Shown here piece after piece: positions 14,849-22,823 of a stretch of DNA of 56,669 bases. The notes below the pieces were generated by a model, which made no database searches, was not told the origin of the DNA, and saw only the letters and a program-made list of their open reading frames with translations. This DNA is from a virus, in IMG/VR virus record IMGVR_UViG_3300008113_000379, positions 1 through 56,669 of that record; one strand, given 5' to 3'. The first letter of the stretch is position 1. Each line of letters starts with the position of its first letter. Position numbers and translations under genes: made by a program.

Positions 14849-15226
14849 ATGGCTAATCAAACTTTCAAAGTCGCAGGTATCACTGTTCACAATGGTAACC
14901 CTAAAGTTCGTTTCACTGATGACATGGTCCGTCGTGTTAAGCAGTTCAGTAAAGGTGGTGCCTCTCGCATTGACCTCGTTGAATTGCCTAGCGAGATGAC
15001 TAAGTTGGAAGCACTTGCATATTTGCAAGCACATACAGACTTCCAAAGTGCTGAGGATCAGGCAACTATTAGTGATGCTATTATCGACCGTGCTAAGGTT
15101 AAAAGCGAAGTTACAGTTCGCACAAGCAAAAAGTCTAAGCCAAGTATTGCTAATATCAAAGCACGTGCGAAAAAGCAAGTTACTGCCGAGCAAGTATTGG
15201 CAGAAGTCGGTGTCGCAACCGTTTAA
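14849..15226 (+). CDS. Hypothetical basic protein
   Basis: A 125-aa protein. The ATG at 14849 follows AAAGGAATC; the earlier frame from 14762 overlaps the promoter. The C-terminal third is Lys/Arg/Ala-rich (K-K-S-K-P-S, K-A-R-A-K-K-Q), so nucleic-acid binding is possible. Unknown family. Confidence 0.72.
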   Translation: MANQTFKVAGITVHNGNPKVRFTDDMVRRVKQFSKGGASRIDLVELPSEMTKLEALAYLQAHTDFQSAEDQATISDAIIDRAKVKSEVTVRTSKKSKPSIANIKARAKKQVTAEQVLAEVGVATV

Positions 15227-15231
15227 TTATC

Positions 15232-15251
15232 ATAGGCGCCGAGGCGCCTAT
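15232..15251 (+). terminator. GC-rich hairpin, possible terminator
   Basis: An 8-bp stem (ATAGGCGC / GCGCCTAT) with a CGAG loop. The following T run is weak, so it may attenuate rather than stop transcription into the next two genes, which have no promoter of their own. Confidence 0.6.
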
Positions 15252-15274
15252 ATCCATTTATAAAAAGGAAATGT

Positions 15275-15463
15275 ATGAAGTTATCTGATAAACTAGTAAA
15301 ATGTAATGACAGTCTGACTGTTAATATGTACGACAATGGTTTCATGGTTGAAGTTGGTGGTCGTGATAGTAATGATGATTGGAAAAACGCAAAAGTAATG
15401 TGCAATACATTAGAAGAAGTTTTTTCTGTTATCACCGAAGCTAGCAACATGGAACGTGATTAA
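15275..15463 (+). CDS. Hypothetical small protein
   Basis: A 62-aa protein with AAAAAGGAAATGT before the ATG. The stop overlaps the next start by one base. No motif recognised. Confidence 0.65.
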   Translation: MKLSDKLVKCNDSLTVNMYDNGFMVEVGGRDSNDDWKNAKVMCNTLEEVFSVITEASNMERD

Positions 15464-15684
15464 TGAATCTTCAAACCTGGTCATTGTTGAATGACTATGC
15501 TAACAGGCGTAGAAGATTTGATCCGAACAATCGTGAGGATTTAAAAGAGTTAGGGTATTTTAGAAAACACGGAAGTTGGAAATCTAGTTGTCCGTTCTAT
15601 TTAGAATGGCCCTACAAAGACATTGTGTCTATGTGCCAAGCCAAGTATACAGATTTCATGCTAATGAAATTAGCTAAGAAATAA
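15463..15684 (+). CDS. Hypothetical phage protein
   Basis: A 73-aa basic protein with W-K-S-S-C-P-F-Y-L-E-W-P-Y in the middle, a pattern I recall from small phage proteins without known function. It is the last plus-strand gene of the early block. Confidence 0.7.
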   Translation: MNLQTWSLLNDYANRRRRFDPNNREDLKELGYFRKHGSWKSSCPFYLEWPYKDIVSMCQAKYTDFMLMKLAKK

Positions 15685-15709
15685 AAAAGCCCCTTAAGTG
15701 GGGCTTTTT
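15684..15709. terminator. Bidirectional terminator between convergent blocks
   Basis: GCCCC / GGGGC stem flanked by A5 and T5 runs, with a TTAAGT loop. It can stop transcription from both strands where the early block meets the tail-fibre block. Confidence 0.92.
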
Positions 15710-15730
15710 AATGGATACTCATAATTTATT

Positions 15731-16474
15731 TTAGAATGGTACAGTAGAAGTTTGCGCTACTGAGTTGTTGTTTGTGACAGTTTGCGTACCTGATGTATCT
15801 GTAGTTACAGCCGCACCCAGCATCAAATACTGAGTGTTAGCCAGACTAGTTAATGGTGCTGAAGGTGCTATGACTGTGCTACTGGTACTGTTATACACAG
15901 CCGACCCAACAGTGATTCTAAGGTTAGTTATAAAGCCAGGCCAATATCCTCCATAAAATCTTCCTATCCAGTTACAAGGACCTGAGTAATCAAGATTGTT
16001 AACCTGTGTTCCACCACTGACACTAGAACCGCCTGCGGCACTGGTAGCACGATTACAAGTCACATAAGCACTGGTATTGACAAAAGTGCCTACCCACATT
16101 GTTTCTACTTGGGTACCGGCATTACGATTTAGTATGATATACTGCCACTGGTTGACTTGCAAGGTGTTACTAGGAAAAGTATAAGTTCTAGCACCGCCGC
16201 CACCGTATCTGTCTAGGGTAAATGACTGTGCATCATTGTTGAATAAACTTAGAGCATTAAACTGGTCTGTGGCAACCAATCCTCTTTGAGCAGTATAATC
16301 CACGTTGTTATAGAACCAACCTTCTATGGTATAAGCACTGGTACCTAATGTAGTGCCCGGACTTAAACTGAGATATCTTGCACCGGCTGGATCAAACTGT
16401 AGGCTACCGGCAAGAGGTGTATAAACAACACTACTTGCCACATTATTCATCATAGCCATCATTGCGCCAGCCAT
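15731..16474 (-). CDS. LamG/concanavalin-like tail adhesin
   Basis: A 247-aa protein. The core (residues ~25-220) has the strand pattern of a LamG-like jelly roll: Y-T-I-E-G-W-F, Q-W-Q-Y-I-I-L-N-R, G-F-I-T-N-L-R-I-T-V-G-S-A-V-Y. Such domains bind glycans or proteins, so receptor binding is the likely role. It ends in V-P-F, as does the 1542-aa adhesin at 29842, whose C-terminus is the same kind of domain. It overlaps the end of the fibre gene upstream by one base. Confidence 0.8.
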   Translation of the reverse strand: MAGAMMAMMNNVASSVVYTPLAGSLQFDPAGARYLSLSPGTTLGTSAYTIEGWFYNNVDYTAQRGLVATDQFNALSLFNNDAQSFTLDRYGGGGARTYTFPSNTLQVNQWQYIILNRNAGTQVETMWVGTFVNTSAYVTCNRATSAAGGSSVSGGTQVNNLDYSGPCNWIGRFYGGYWPGFITNLRITVGSAVYNSTSSTVIAPSAPLTSLANTQYLMLGAAVTTDTSGTQTVTNNNSVAQTSTVPF

Positions 16475-18690
16475 TACGATACTCCTGTACCGTTAATGAA
16501 CCAAGTATCACTTGCTACTTTCATTAGTGTTGCCATACCATAAGTACCAACTACACGATTAGCCGCTGATGAGTTACCTCCCATGTACAGTGTTACACCG
16601 CTAGCCGCATTGACTAAAATGTTACCTGCTGCCTGAACCACGATACTAATTGCTGTACCGGTAGCAAATGCCACGTTAGCGTTATCAGGAATTATTAATG
16701 TTAGGTTGCCCGCAGTAGTTGAGTAGTAATGCTTACCTGCATCAGTTAGTGCGAGTGTAGCATTAGCCGCCGAAACTTGTGGAATGTTCAAGTAACCGAT
16801 TGCAAAACCGTTTGTGTTGCCACTGATATTACCTGCAGTTGAAATGTTGCCGCCAGTAATATTACCAGGACTTGTGAATGAGCCGTCTTGTGCAAATGTC
16901 CAAGTATTAGCAGTAGTACCACCTGTACCAACTTGCACGGTAACGTTACCAGCACGATTCTGTACCAAATCAGTCTGAGCAGTGCCCAATACAAGTTGTG
17001 AACCATCTAAATCGCCACCATAAATTGTTTTGGCACCACTTAATCTTACTTGGCCGCCTGGTAAAAATTGTGTAGCATTACCGCCTGTGTTTGCTTCAAT
17101 AATACCTGCCGCACTATTTAATGAAATTCTAGTATCATATGTACTAGCGTTCTGAACAATATTCGGAGAGAACACAATATTTGCAAATGCGTTACCAAAA
17201 TAACGTGCGGTGTTACCTAAATCCATTGTTGCATTAGCACTAGGTACTAATGCATTGTTAGCATGTGCATAGCGGAACTTTTCATTTGCTGTTAAGAACC
17301 CACCTGTAGCAAATACAATATCACGATATCCAGTTTTACCTACATTACCGGTTGCTATGACTAGATTACCACCTATGAATCCTGTGTTGTCTTGACCACC
17401 CTGAACAAATAAATATCCATCATTTTTATCAGTTATTGTATAGTTGGCATCGTTAAATCCACCACTGGTGAATCCTAAGTCTGCCCATGCCTCAGATTCA
17501 GTACCATTGTCACCATATGCTACATAGTCACTACTACCTGTATTAGAACTGTTAATTAAAGCTATTTGAAGATATTGATTACCAATATTTTTGCCTACTA
17601 TAACAGGATTAGTTAAACTGGTATTTGCCGCACCGTTGCCTGCAAAAAGTATTGATTGTGCATACATATTACCTGTAGAATGAAATCCTTTAGCATGTAC
17701 ATTGGAATTACTACCAATGCCACCTTCAACTCTTATTGCACCTGATGTGGGGTTAGTACTATCTGTTGTGTTACCTACAACAAGTTGACTGTTGAGATTC
17801 ATGGTGATACCACCATTAGATGTAATTGTACCAGTAACAGTTAAACTACTTAATGTACCAACACTTGTAATATTAGCTTGACTTGCACCAGTAACTGTAG
17901 TTGCATAGTTAGCTAGGTTTGATGTACCTACTGCACCTGTTACGTTGCCACCACTTACACTATATGCGGTACCTGAATAAGTAGCATAGTTTGCATTTGC
18001 TACAGTACCAGAAATATTGGCTGCATTTAAGTTATTAAGATTAGCGCCTGATCCAAGAAACAATGATGCAGAAATGTTACCGCTAGATTCTAAACTTACT
18101 AGATTACCAACACTTGTTATGTTTGGTTGCGCGGCATTGATAACATTACCTGCAGTAGTTGCAGTACCTGCACTTGTTGCATATGTTGCATTTGCTACCG
18201 TACCAGTTACGTTAGCACCGGGCACTGCTGTGACTCCAGCCGCGTTACCAAACAAACGTGTACCAGTTATATTGTTACCTGTTATATTTCCAGTAAATGT
18301 AGGCAGATAATTTGCTACGTTGCTGTTACTGTACGTACCTGGAAAGACCCACGGCGATCCGTTAGAATATTTTAAATTGTCTGTCTTTACGTTTCCTACG
18401 ATAGCATTACCTGTTATAACATTGCCGTCAACTGTTAAAGTATCTGTTGCTAAGTCATAAGTAAATCCTATGTCTCCAACTAGTCTATCACCTATGTTGA
18501 ATTGAACTTCTGTGCTATCTCCACCGGCAACATCTTGATTAATGATGTTGGTAGTAAATTCTGTTTTGTTGGTTATGTATATGCTTGCATTACCTACTAA
18601 TGGTATCTGTTGTGCATTTTCTGGATAAATGGTTGCCAACGATGAATCGGCTCCAGTATTAATAAGTGTTTGGGCTGGCGTCTGCGGCAT
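16474..18690 (-). CDS. Large tail-fibre protein, repetitive
   Basis: A 738-aa protein of low-complexity Gly/Asn/Thr/Ala repeats (A-T-Y-A-T-S-A-G-T-A-like units at ~165-260) with V-T-V-D-G-N-V type beta-prism strands. This is typical of trimeric phage tail fibres. The N-terminal ~90 residues are non-repetitive and probably attach to the tail. Near 700-735 is a G-K-H-Y ... L-T-L-I-I-P-D segment often seen near fibre ends. A late box and AGAGGAG lie upstream. The LamG protein downstream may be its tip. Confidence 0.82.
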   Translation of the reverse strand: MPQTPAQTLINTGADSSLATIYPENAQQIPLVGNASIYITNKTEFTTNIINQDVAGGDSTEVQFNIGDRLVGDIGFTYDLATDTLTVDGNVITGNAIVGNVKTDNLKYSNGSPWVFPGTYSNSNVANYLPTFTGNITGNNITGTRLFGNAAGVTAVPGANVTGTVANATYATSAGTATTAGNVINAAQPNITSVGNLVSLESSGNISASLFLGSGANLNNLNAANISGTVANANYATYSGTAYSVSGGNVTGAVGTSNLANYATTVTGASQANITSVGTLSSLTVTGTITSNGGITMNLNSQLVVGNTTDSTNPTSGAIRVEGGIGSNSNVHAKGFHSTGNMYAQSILFAGNGAANTSLTNPVIVGKNIGNQYLQIALINSSNTGSSDYVAYGDNGTESEAWADLGFTSGGFNDANYTITDKNDGYLFVQGGQDNTGFIGGNLVIATGNVGKTGYRDIVFATGGFLTANEKFRYAHANNALVPSANATMDLGNTARYFGNAFANIVFSPNIVQNASTYDTRISLNSAAGIIEANTGGNATQFLPGGQVRLSGAKTIYGGDLDGSQLVLGTAQTDLVQNRAGNVTVQVGTGGTTANTWTFAQDGSFTSPGNITGGNISTAGNISGNTNGFAIGYLNIPQVSAANATLALTDAGKHYYSTTAGNLTLIIPDNANVAFATGTAISIVVQAAGNILVNAASGVTLYMGGNSSAANRVVGTYGMATLMKVASDTWFINGTGVS

Positions 18691-18709
18691 TTTTTACTCC
18701 TCTATAGAG

Positions 18710-18717
18710 TATTTATC
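18710..18717 (-). promoter_or_regulatory. Late promoter box (GATAAATA)
   Basis: The box is 19 bases before the ATG at 18690, leaving room for AGAGGAG. It is a late promoter with a normal leader. Confidence 0.7.
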
Positions 18718-18735
18718 AAAAATACCGTTAATTTA

Positions 18736-19482
18736 TTATGGCCAAGTAGCTATGCCAACACGTGTCCAAGTATTGGCAGCAATACATACGTAAAGATAAC
18801 TGCTATCAAATGCTATCTGACCAGCCTGACCAGTAGCACTATTAGATGCGGGAGCACTACTACTTACTGTAGTAGCCCATTGCATATTACCTGCGCCGTC
18901 ACTAGTTATGAATTGTCCTACATTTCCACCTGTATTAGGTAATGCCCATGCTAGATATGTTGTAGGATTTGCAATATTAGCAGGTGCCGCTAAAGCTACA
19001 AATTTATTAGCATTATCTGTAGTTAACATTATGTTGAATGCACCTTGTGTTAACGTTACTGAATTGGCAGCAAAAACATCATTGACGTTTGCATCACCTG
19101 TACCAAGTGACAATGAATTTCCAGTAATAACATTTAGTGTAGTAGTGCCGGTGATAGTAGCATTACCTGTCAATGACAGATTGGCAGTAGAATAATTAAA
19201 GGTTAAATTAGCATTAGAACCAAATGAACTAGCATTATTAAATTGTATTTCTCTATTGCTTCCGCCAGGTGTACTAGCGTCATTAGTCCAACTTAATACT
19301 CCAGATCCGTTAGTTTTTAATATCTGCCCGTTTGTTCCGCCGGTGATGGTAATGTTACCTACTGCGCCTAAGTTAGCAGTATTTGAGACACTTAGGTTAT
19401 CAATTACTACAGTGTCTGATGATGAAATTTCTTCTATAACTAAACTTGTTGAATTAGCTACTAATGGGTATCTATTTGCCAT
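18736..19482 (-). CDS. Tail-fibre protein
   Basis: A 248-aa repetitive fibre with N-I-T-I-T-G-G-T, G-Q-I-L-K-T-N-G-S-G and N-R-E-I-Q-F-N-N segments. The last ~60 residues (G-Q-I-A-F-D-S-S-Y-L-Y-V-C-I-A-A-N-T-W) are a common fibre C-terminal pattern. It has its own late box upstream. The neighbours on both sides are also fibres. Confidence 0.8.
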   Translation of the reverse strand: MANRYPLVANSTSLVIEEISSSDTVVIDNLSVSNTANLGAVGNITITGGTNGQILKTNGSGVLSWTNDASTPGGSNREIQFNNASSFGSNANLTFNYSTANLSLTGNATITGTTTLNVITGNSLSLGTGDANVNDVFAANSVTLTQGAFNIMLTTDNANKFVALAAPANIANPTTYLAWALPNTGGNVGQFITSDGAGNMQWATTVSSSAPASNSATGQAGQIAFDSSYLYVCIAANTWTRVGIATWP

Positions 19483-19499
19483 TTCTTAATCCTTTACTA

Positions 19500-19507
19500 T
19501 ATTTATC
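19500..19507 (-). promoter_or_regulatory. Late promoter box (GATAAATA)
   Basis: The box lies 17 bases before the fibre ATG at 19482; AAAGGATT sits between them. Confidence 0.7.
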
Positions 19508-20723
19508 AAGATAGGTTTAGATTTAAAATTCCGGTTCTAGTATTCAACGGGAAGGATCTAAGCACTGGGTAAAAAGGAGCTTCAAAACTCCCGCTTGGTC
19601 TTAAATTTACTGTTACATATTGAACTGGTATTGTTTTCCAACCTAAAGTTTGTGGTGTTCCGGAAGCTGTTATTCCTAAAACTTGATGCACCGTTCCACT
19701 TGCTTCCGGTACATAATATGAACTATCTGTTATACTGCTAGGTGTCACAAATGATACCGTATTTCCAGAAGTATTCATGAAGGTGATAGTAGTATCATCT
19801 CCATCTAGTGTTACAGTATTAGCAGTAATAGTGTCAGCGGTAACCACGTTTGCAGTAATTTCACCAGTAGATGTTAAATCTAGTGTATCTACTGTTGTAT
19901 TTGCTACCAATGTATCTGCTGTAATCGTACCAGATACAGAGAATGTACTAGGAATATCTACTGTTATGTTTCCGGTAGTTGTTACTGGACCGCCAGTAAC
20001 AGTTAATGTTGTACTGGTAATGTCGATTAAAGTGACAGTACCTTGATTTAAATTAATAGATGAAATTGTAATTTCACCTGTCGTACCACTCAAATCAATA
20101 CCAGTACCAGCATTCAATCTTGTGACACCAGTGTTTGTTATTTCTATGATACCGCTACTCGTTACGGGACTGTTGCTTACTAATAATCCGTCACCTACTG
20201 CTTGTATACCTACGCTAGTGACAGTACCTACACTAACTCCGTTTGCAATTGCAGTCACTCTGCCATAATTATCAACTGTCATTGTAGGAGCAATATATTC
20301 TCCTGCCGCATAGTTTCCACTTACCATTAATGGTAAGTCTACATTGATATTTCCTGCACTAACGATAGGTGTATTTGTTATTGATAATGTACTATTAGCA
20401 GATGATAACCCTACGCTAGTAACTCCTAAGTTACCGTTTCCAGATGCAGAAATTGTAATGTTTCCTGAAGTAGCAGATAGTGTAATCCCTGTACCAGCTG
20501 CCAAATTTAGCACACCTGTGTTGGTTATAGTAACTGCACCTGATGTACTATTTCCATAAGCACTAATCCCTACGCCTGAAGTGAATGTATTGTATGGACT
20601 GGAAAGACTGAACAATTGTGTGAAATTGTTCTGAACCTTGTTGAAAGCATCATACAGGCTATCACTCCCGGCCTGTTGATTCTGTGCCCCGATATTTATT
20701 GTCTGTTGTCCTGCTATAGCCAT
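19506..20723 (-). CDS. Tail-fibre protein
   Basis: A 405-aa fibre. The N-terminus (M-A-I-A-G-Q-Q-T-I-N-I-G, then Y-D-A-F-N-K-V-Q-N-N-F-T-Q-L-F) matches the attachment end of T4-like fibre proteins I recall. The middle is repeated G-T-G-I-T-L-S and V-T-S-V-G strands, a YadA-like or prism-like shaft. It has a late box and AGGAAAT upstream. It is the first structural gene after the Fe-S operon and could be reached by read-through. Confidence 0.82.
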   Translation of the reverse strand: MAIAGQQTINIGAQNQQAGSDSLYDAFNKVQNNFTQLFSLSSPYNTFTSGVGISAYGNSTSGAVTITNTGVLNLAAGTGITLSATSGNITISASGNGNLGVTSVGLSSANSTLSITNTPIVSAGNINVDLPLMVSGNYAAGEYIAPTMTVDNYGRVTAIANGVSVGTVTSVGIQAVGDGLLVSNSPVTSSGIIEITNTGVTRLNAGTGIDLSGTTGEITISSINLNQGTVTLIDITSTTLTVTGGPVTTTGNITVDIPSTFSVSGTITADTLVANTTVDTLDLTSTGEITANVVTADTITANTVTLDGDDTTITFMNTSGNTVSFVTPSSITDSSYYVPEASGTVHQVLGITASGTPQTLGWKTIPVQYVTVNLRPSGSFEAPFYPVLRSFPLNTRTGILNLNLS

Positions 20724-20740
20724 TATTATTTCCTATTATG

Positions 20741-20748
20741 TATTTATC
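20741..20748 (-). promoter_or_regulatory. Late promoter box (GATAAATA)
   Basis: It lies directly after the stop codon of the ErpA-type gene and 17 bases before the fibre ATG at 20723. Confidence 0.7.
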
Positions 20749-21039
20749 TCAAACAGCAAACGAACTCCCGCACCCGCAGGTACTAGTTGCTGAGGGGTTC
20801 TTTATTTTGAATTCTGCCCCCTGTAGATATTGAGCCGACATTGCGTCAACCAGGACACTTGCGGCACCTGCATCAAATTCAAAATCGTCCTCGTTTTTCA
20901 TCTCGTCTAATGTGAATCCATAGCTGAATCCTGAGCATCCGCCACCTTGAACAAACATACGTAATTTCATGTTGGGGTTGTTCTCTTCCGCTATAATATC
21001 TGCTATTTTGACACTTGCTGATTCTGTAATAGTTATCAT
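20749..21039 (-). CDS. erpA: ErpA-type A-type Fe-S carrier
   Basis: A 96-aa A-type carrier that accepts a [4Fe-4S] or [2Fe-2S] cluster from IscU and hands it to apo-enzymes. The three ligand cysteines are present: C35 in [13 protein letters not shown] and C88/C90 in T-C-G-C-G-S-S-F. The G-G-G-C-S-G-F-x-Y-G-F block and the A-T-S-T-C-G-C-G end follow ErpA rather than IscA. It is shorter than E. coli ErpA (114 aa), mainly at the N-terminus. It overlaps the end of iscA by four bases, so the two are co-translated. Confidence 0.9.
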   Translation of the reverse strand: MITITESASVKIADIIAEENNPNMKLRMFVQGGGCSGFSYGFTLDEMKNEDDFEFDAGAASVLVDAMSAQYLQGAEFKIKNPSATSTCGCGSSFAV

Positions 21040-21359
21040 ACTCTAAAACTTTCTCCGCATCCACAGCGGTCACGTTCATTCGGGTTACCAAATTCAAACC
21101 CTTCATTCAGTCCATTACGGACATAATCTACTGTCATTCCCTTTAAATATATATCATGTTTCTTATCCACTAATACACAAAAGTTAGGTTGAGCATAGTT
21201 AATAGTGGAAAAATCTGAGGTATACTCTTTGACGTATTCTAAAACATAAGCTAGTCCACTACACCCTGTAGTTTTTACCCCTATCTTTATACCAACATGA
21301 CTGGTAGAGTTCAACAGTTTTTCTATCTTCTCTGTGGCTTTGTTAGTGAATGTTATCAT
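21036..21359 (-). CDS. iscA: IscA, A-type Fe-S carrier
   Basis: A 107-aa, full-length IscA. C33 sits in [10 protein letters not shown] and C99/C101 in R-C-G-C-G-E-S-F, matching E. coli C35, C99 and C101. The [13 protein letters not shown] segment is typical of IscA. IscA binds iron or a cluster and supplies [4Fe-4S] targets. Its start lies 17 bases inside the iscU gene. Together with ErpA-type and IscU genes it forms a nearly complete scaffold-carrier set lacking the cysteine desulfurase IscS. Confidence 0.93.
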   Translation of the reverse strand: MITFTNKATEKIEKLLNSTSHVGIKIGVKTTGCSGLAYVLEYVKEYTSDFSTINYAQPNFCVLVDKKHDIYLKGMTVDYVRNGLNEGFEFGNPNERDRCGCGESFRV

Positions 21360-21726
21360 GTTTCTTTTTATAGTCAGCTACCGCGGCCTTGATGGCGTCT
21401 TCGGCGAGGATGGAACAATGAATTTTGACTGGTGGGAGAGCAAGTTCTTCAGCAATTTTGCTATTTCGTATGGATCCTGCTTCTTCAAGTGTTCTACCTT
21501 TGATCCATTCCGTAATGAGGCTAGAACTTGCGATTGCTGATCCACAGCCGTATGTTTTGAATTTTGCATCTATGATTACTCCATCCTCAACTTTAATTTG
21601 TAATTTCATTACATCACCGCATGCCGGTGCACCCACCATTCCTGTACCAATAGTATCGTCTATTTCAAATTTACCTACATTGCGTGGATTTTCATAATGG
21701 TCTATAACTTTATCTGAATATGCCAT
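21343..21726 (-). CDS. iscU: IscU, Fe-S cluster scaffold
   Basis: A 127-aa IscU with every functional residue visible: C36, D38, C61 and C104 (E. coli C37, D39, C63, C106), and the L-P-P-V-K chaperone-recognition motif at 97-101. IscU receives sulfur from the cysteine desulfurase IscS and iron to build [2Fe-2S] clusters; the HscA chaperone binds LPPVK to release them. The phage protein should therefore work with host IscS and host or phage Hsp70 (a DnaK gene lies at 46443). It is preceded by SOD and GNAT genes in the same direction with overlaps or 3-4-base gaps. Confidence 0.95.
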   Translation of the reverse strand: MAYSDKVIDHYENPRNVGKFEIDDTIGTGMVGAPACGDVMKLQIKVEDGVIIDAKFKTYGCGSAIASSSLITEWIKGRTLEEAGSIRNSKIAEELALPPVKIHCSILAEDAIKAAVADYKKKHDNIH

Positions 21727-21729
21727 ATA

Positions 21730-22074
21730 TTAACTCTCTTCCCAAACACGAACATCTTCACCGCGATGTTTATTCCAGAAGCCTGCACCTGCATCAGTTT
21801 GGTCCCAGCTTCTAACAATAGTATAGCCAAGTTTTTTGACGTAATCGTACATGACCTTAGCAATACCTTGCCTTTGATATTTCTCATTGACCCATAAATC
21901 TTGTGGGTCTAGTTCCTTGTCATCCCCTATATAGAATGTAACGTGACCTAGTACGTTATTTCCCCAGTCATCAAGGGCATCAACCATTAACTCATAGTTG
22001 TTTTTGCTTACTTTTAAAGTTAGACCCTGATAATCAACGGTCTTGGCTTCAATGATAAATTCGCTAGCCCTCAT
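21730..22074 (-). CDS. GNAT acetyltransferase with capsid-targeting-like N-terminus
   Basis: A 114-aa GNAT-fold protein. D-L-W-V-N-E-K-Y-Q-R-Q-G-I-A-K-V-M (residues ~63-79) includes the acetyl-CoA pyrophosphate loop Q-R-Q-G-I-A. The substrate is unknown. The N-terminus M-R-A-S-E-F-I-I-E-A resembles T4 internal-protein targeting peptides, cut after I-x-E. That would make it a virion-packaged enzyme (inference). It overlaps the 59-aa gene by ATGA and is three bases from iscU. Confidence 0.8.
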   Translation of the reverse strand: MRASEFIIEAKTVDYQGLTLKVSKNNYELMVDALDDWGNNVLGHVTFYIGDDKELDPQDLWVNEKYQRQGIAKVMYDYVKKLGYTIVRSWDQTDAGAGFWNKHRGEDVRVWEES

Positions 22075-22250
22075 GATTTTGATTTTTCAACTGATTGCAC
22101 ATTATCTTTGCCAAACATTTTCCCCAATAACATTTTTGCATGACTTGGAGAATCAGCATGAATTATTGTTTTTACTGTTGAACCCTCAACTTTTACAGTG
22201 GCGTTATATTTGTTAAGAGAAGATTCTGTTATAAATTCTCCGGCTCTCAT
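22071..22250 (-). CDS. Small protein with capsid-targeting-like N-terminus
   Basis: A 59-aa protein beginning M-R-A-G-E-F-I-T-E-S, nearly the same start as the GNAT enzyme that follows. The rest is one alpha/beta unit (V-K-T-I-I-H-A-D-S-P-S-H-A-K-M-L-L) ending in a charged tail. It overlaps SOD and GNAT by ATGA at both ends, so it is translated as part of that operon. Function unknown; packaging into the head is a possibility. Confidence 0.75.
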   Translation of the reverse strand: MRAGEFITESSLNKYNATVKVEGSTVKTIIHADSPSHAKMLLGKMFGKDNVQSVEKSKS

Positions 22251-22798
22251 AGATTCTTCCCCCAGCGTGTGTTAATATGACCCCAGTTCATTATCTTCCA
22301 AATATTTTCTAGGTATTGTTTCTTGTTTGCTTGATAGTCTAATGCCCAAGCATGTTCCCACCAGTCAATTAATATCAATATATCATCACGAACCTCGTGG
22401 TTCACGATAGTTTTAATTTCCCCGTTGTATGACATGTAAACCCAACCACTACCTTGTATCTTCATGGCTTCTAGTTTGAATTGTTCTTTAAAATCTTTCC
22501 ACCACCCATATCTACGTTTGATTAAATTTAGTACAGGGCCGTTGGGTGTGTTATTATCTCTAGGTTCACGGAACTGACTGAAATATATGTTATGCAGTAT
22601 TGCCCCTGCATAATTAAAATCTGTATCACCTTCATCGTTATTGTATCGTCTAGCATAACCATGGGCTAAATCACCATAGTGATACTCCATAGTCGCTTTG
22701 CTTAATACTGGATTGAGGTTGGAAAGGTCATAGGATAGTTTATCTATCTCTATGTTCCTAGTATTTGCTTCGGTAATTCTCTCTATAATATCATACAT
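22247..22798 (-). CDS. Fe/Mn superoxide dismutase with N-terminal extension
   Basis: A 183-aa SOD of the Fe/Mn family, converting superoxide to H2O2 and O2. The metal ligands can be placed: H40 (E-Y-H-Y-G), H69 (I-L-H-N-I-Y-F), D145 and H149 (D-W-W-E-H-A-W). D-Y-Q-A-N-K-K-Q-Y-L follows as in true SODs. The first ~18 residues (M-Y-D-I-I-E-R-I-T-E-A) precede the normal SOD start and look like a T4-type targeting peptide with an I-T-E|A cut site. A late box ends seven bases before the ATG and there is no ribosome site. It heads the operon running to the ErpA-type gene. Confidence 0.88.
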   Translation of the reverse strand: MYDIIERITEANTRNIEIDKLSYDLSNLNPVLSKATMEYHYGDLAHGYARRYNNDEGDTDFNYAGAILHNIYFSQFREPRDNNTPNGPVLNLIKRRYGWWKDFKEQFKLEAMKIQGSGWVYMSYNGEIKTIVNHEVRDDILILIDWWEHAWALDYQANKKQYLENIWKIMNWGHINTRWGKNL

Positions 22799-22805
22799 TA
22801 TAGAG

Positions 22806-22813
22806 TATTTATC
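22806..22813 (-). promoter_or_regulatory. Late promoter box (GATAAATA) heading the SOD/Fe-S operon
   Basis: Seven bases separate the box from the SOD ATG at 22798. The next five genes overlap or nearly touch, so this box probably drives SOD through the ErpA-type gene. Confidence 0.75.
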
Positions 22814-22823
22814 GTAATGTAAG

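Noticed and set aside
16788-20559. Open frames on the plus strand opposite the tail-fibre genes
   Set aside because: They mirror repetitive Gly/Thr/Val codons of the fibres and have no start sites or recognisable proteins.
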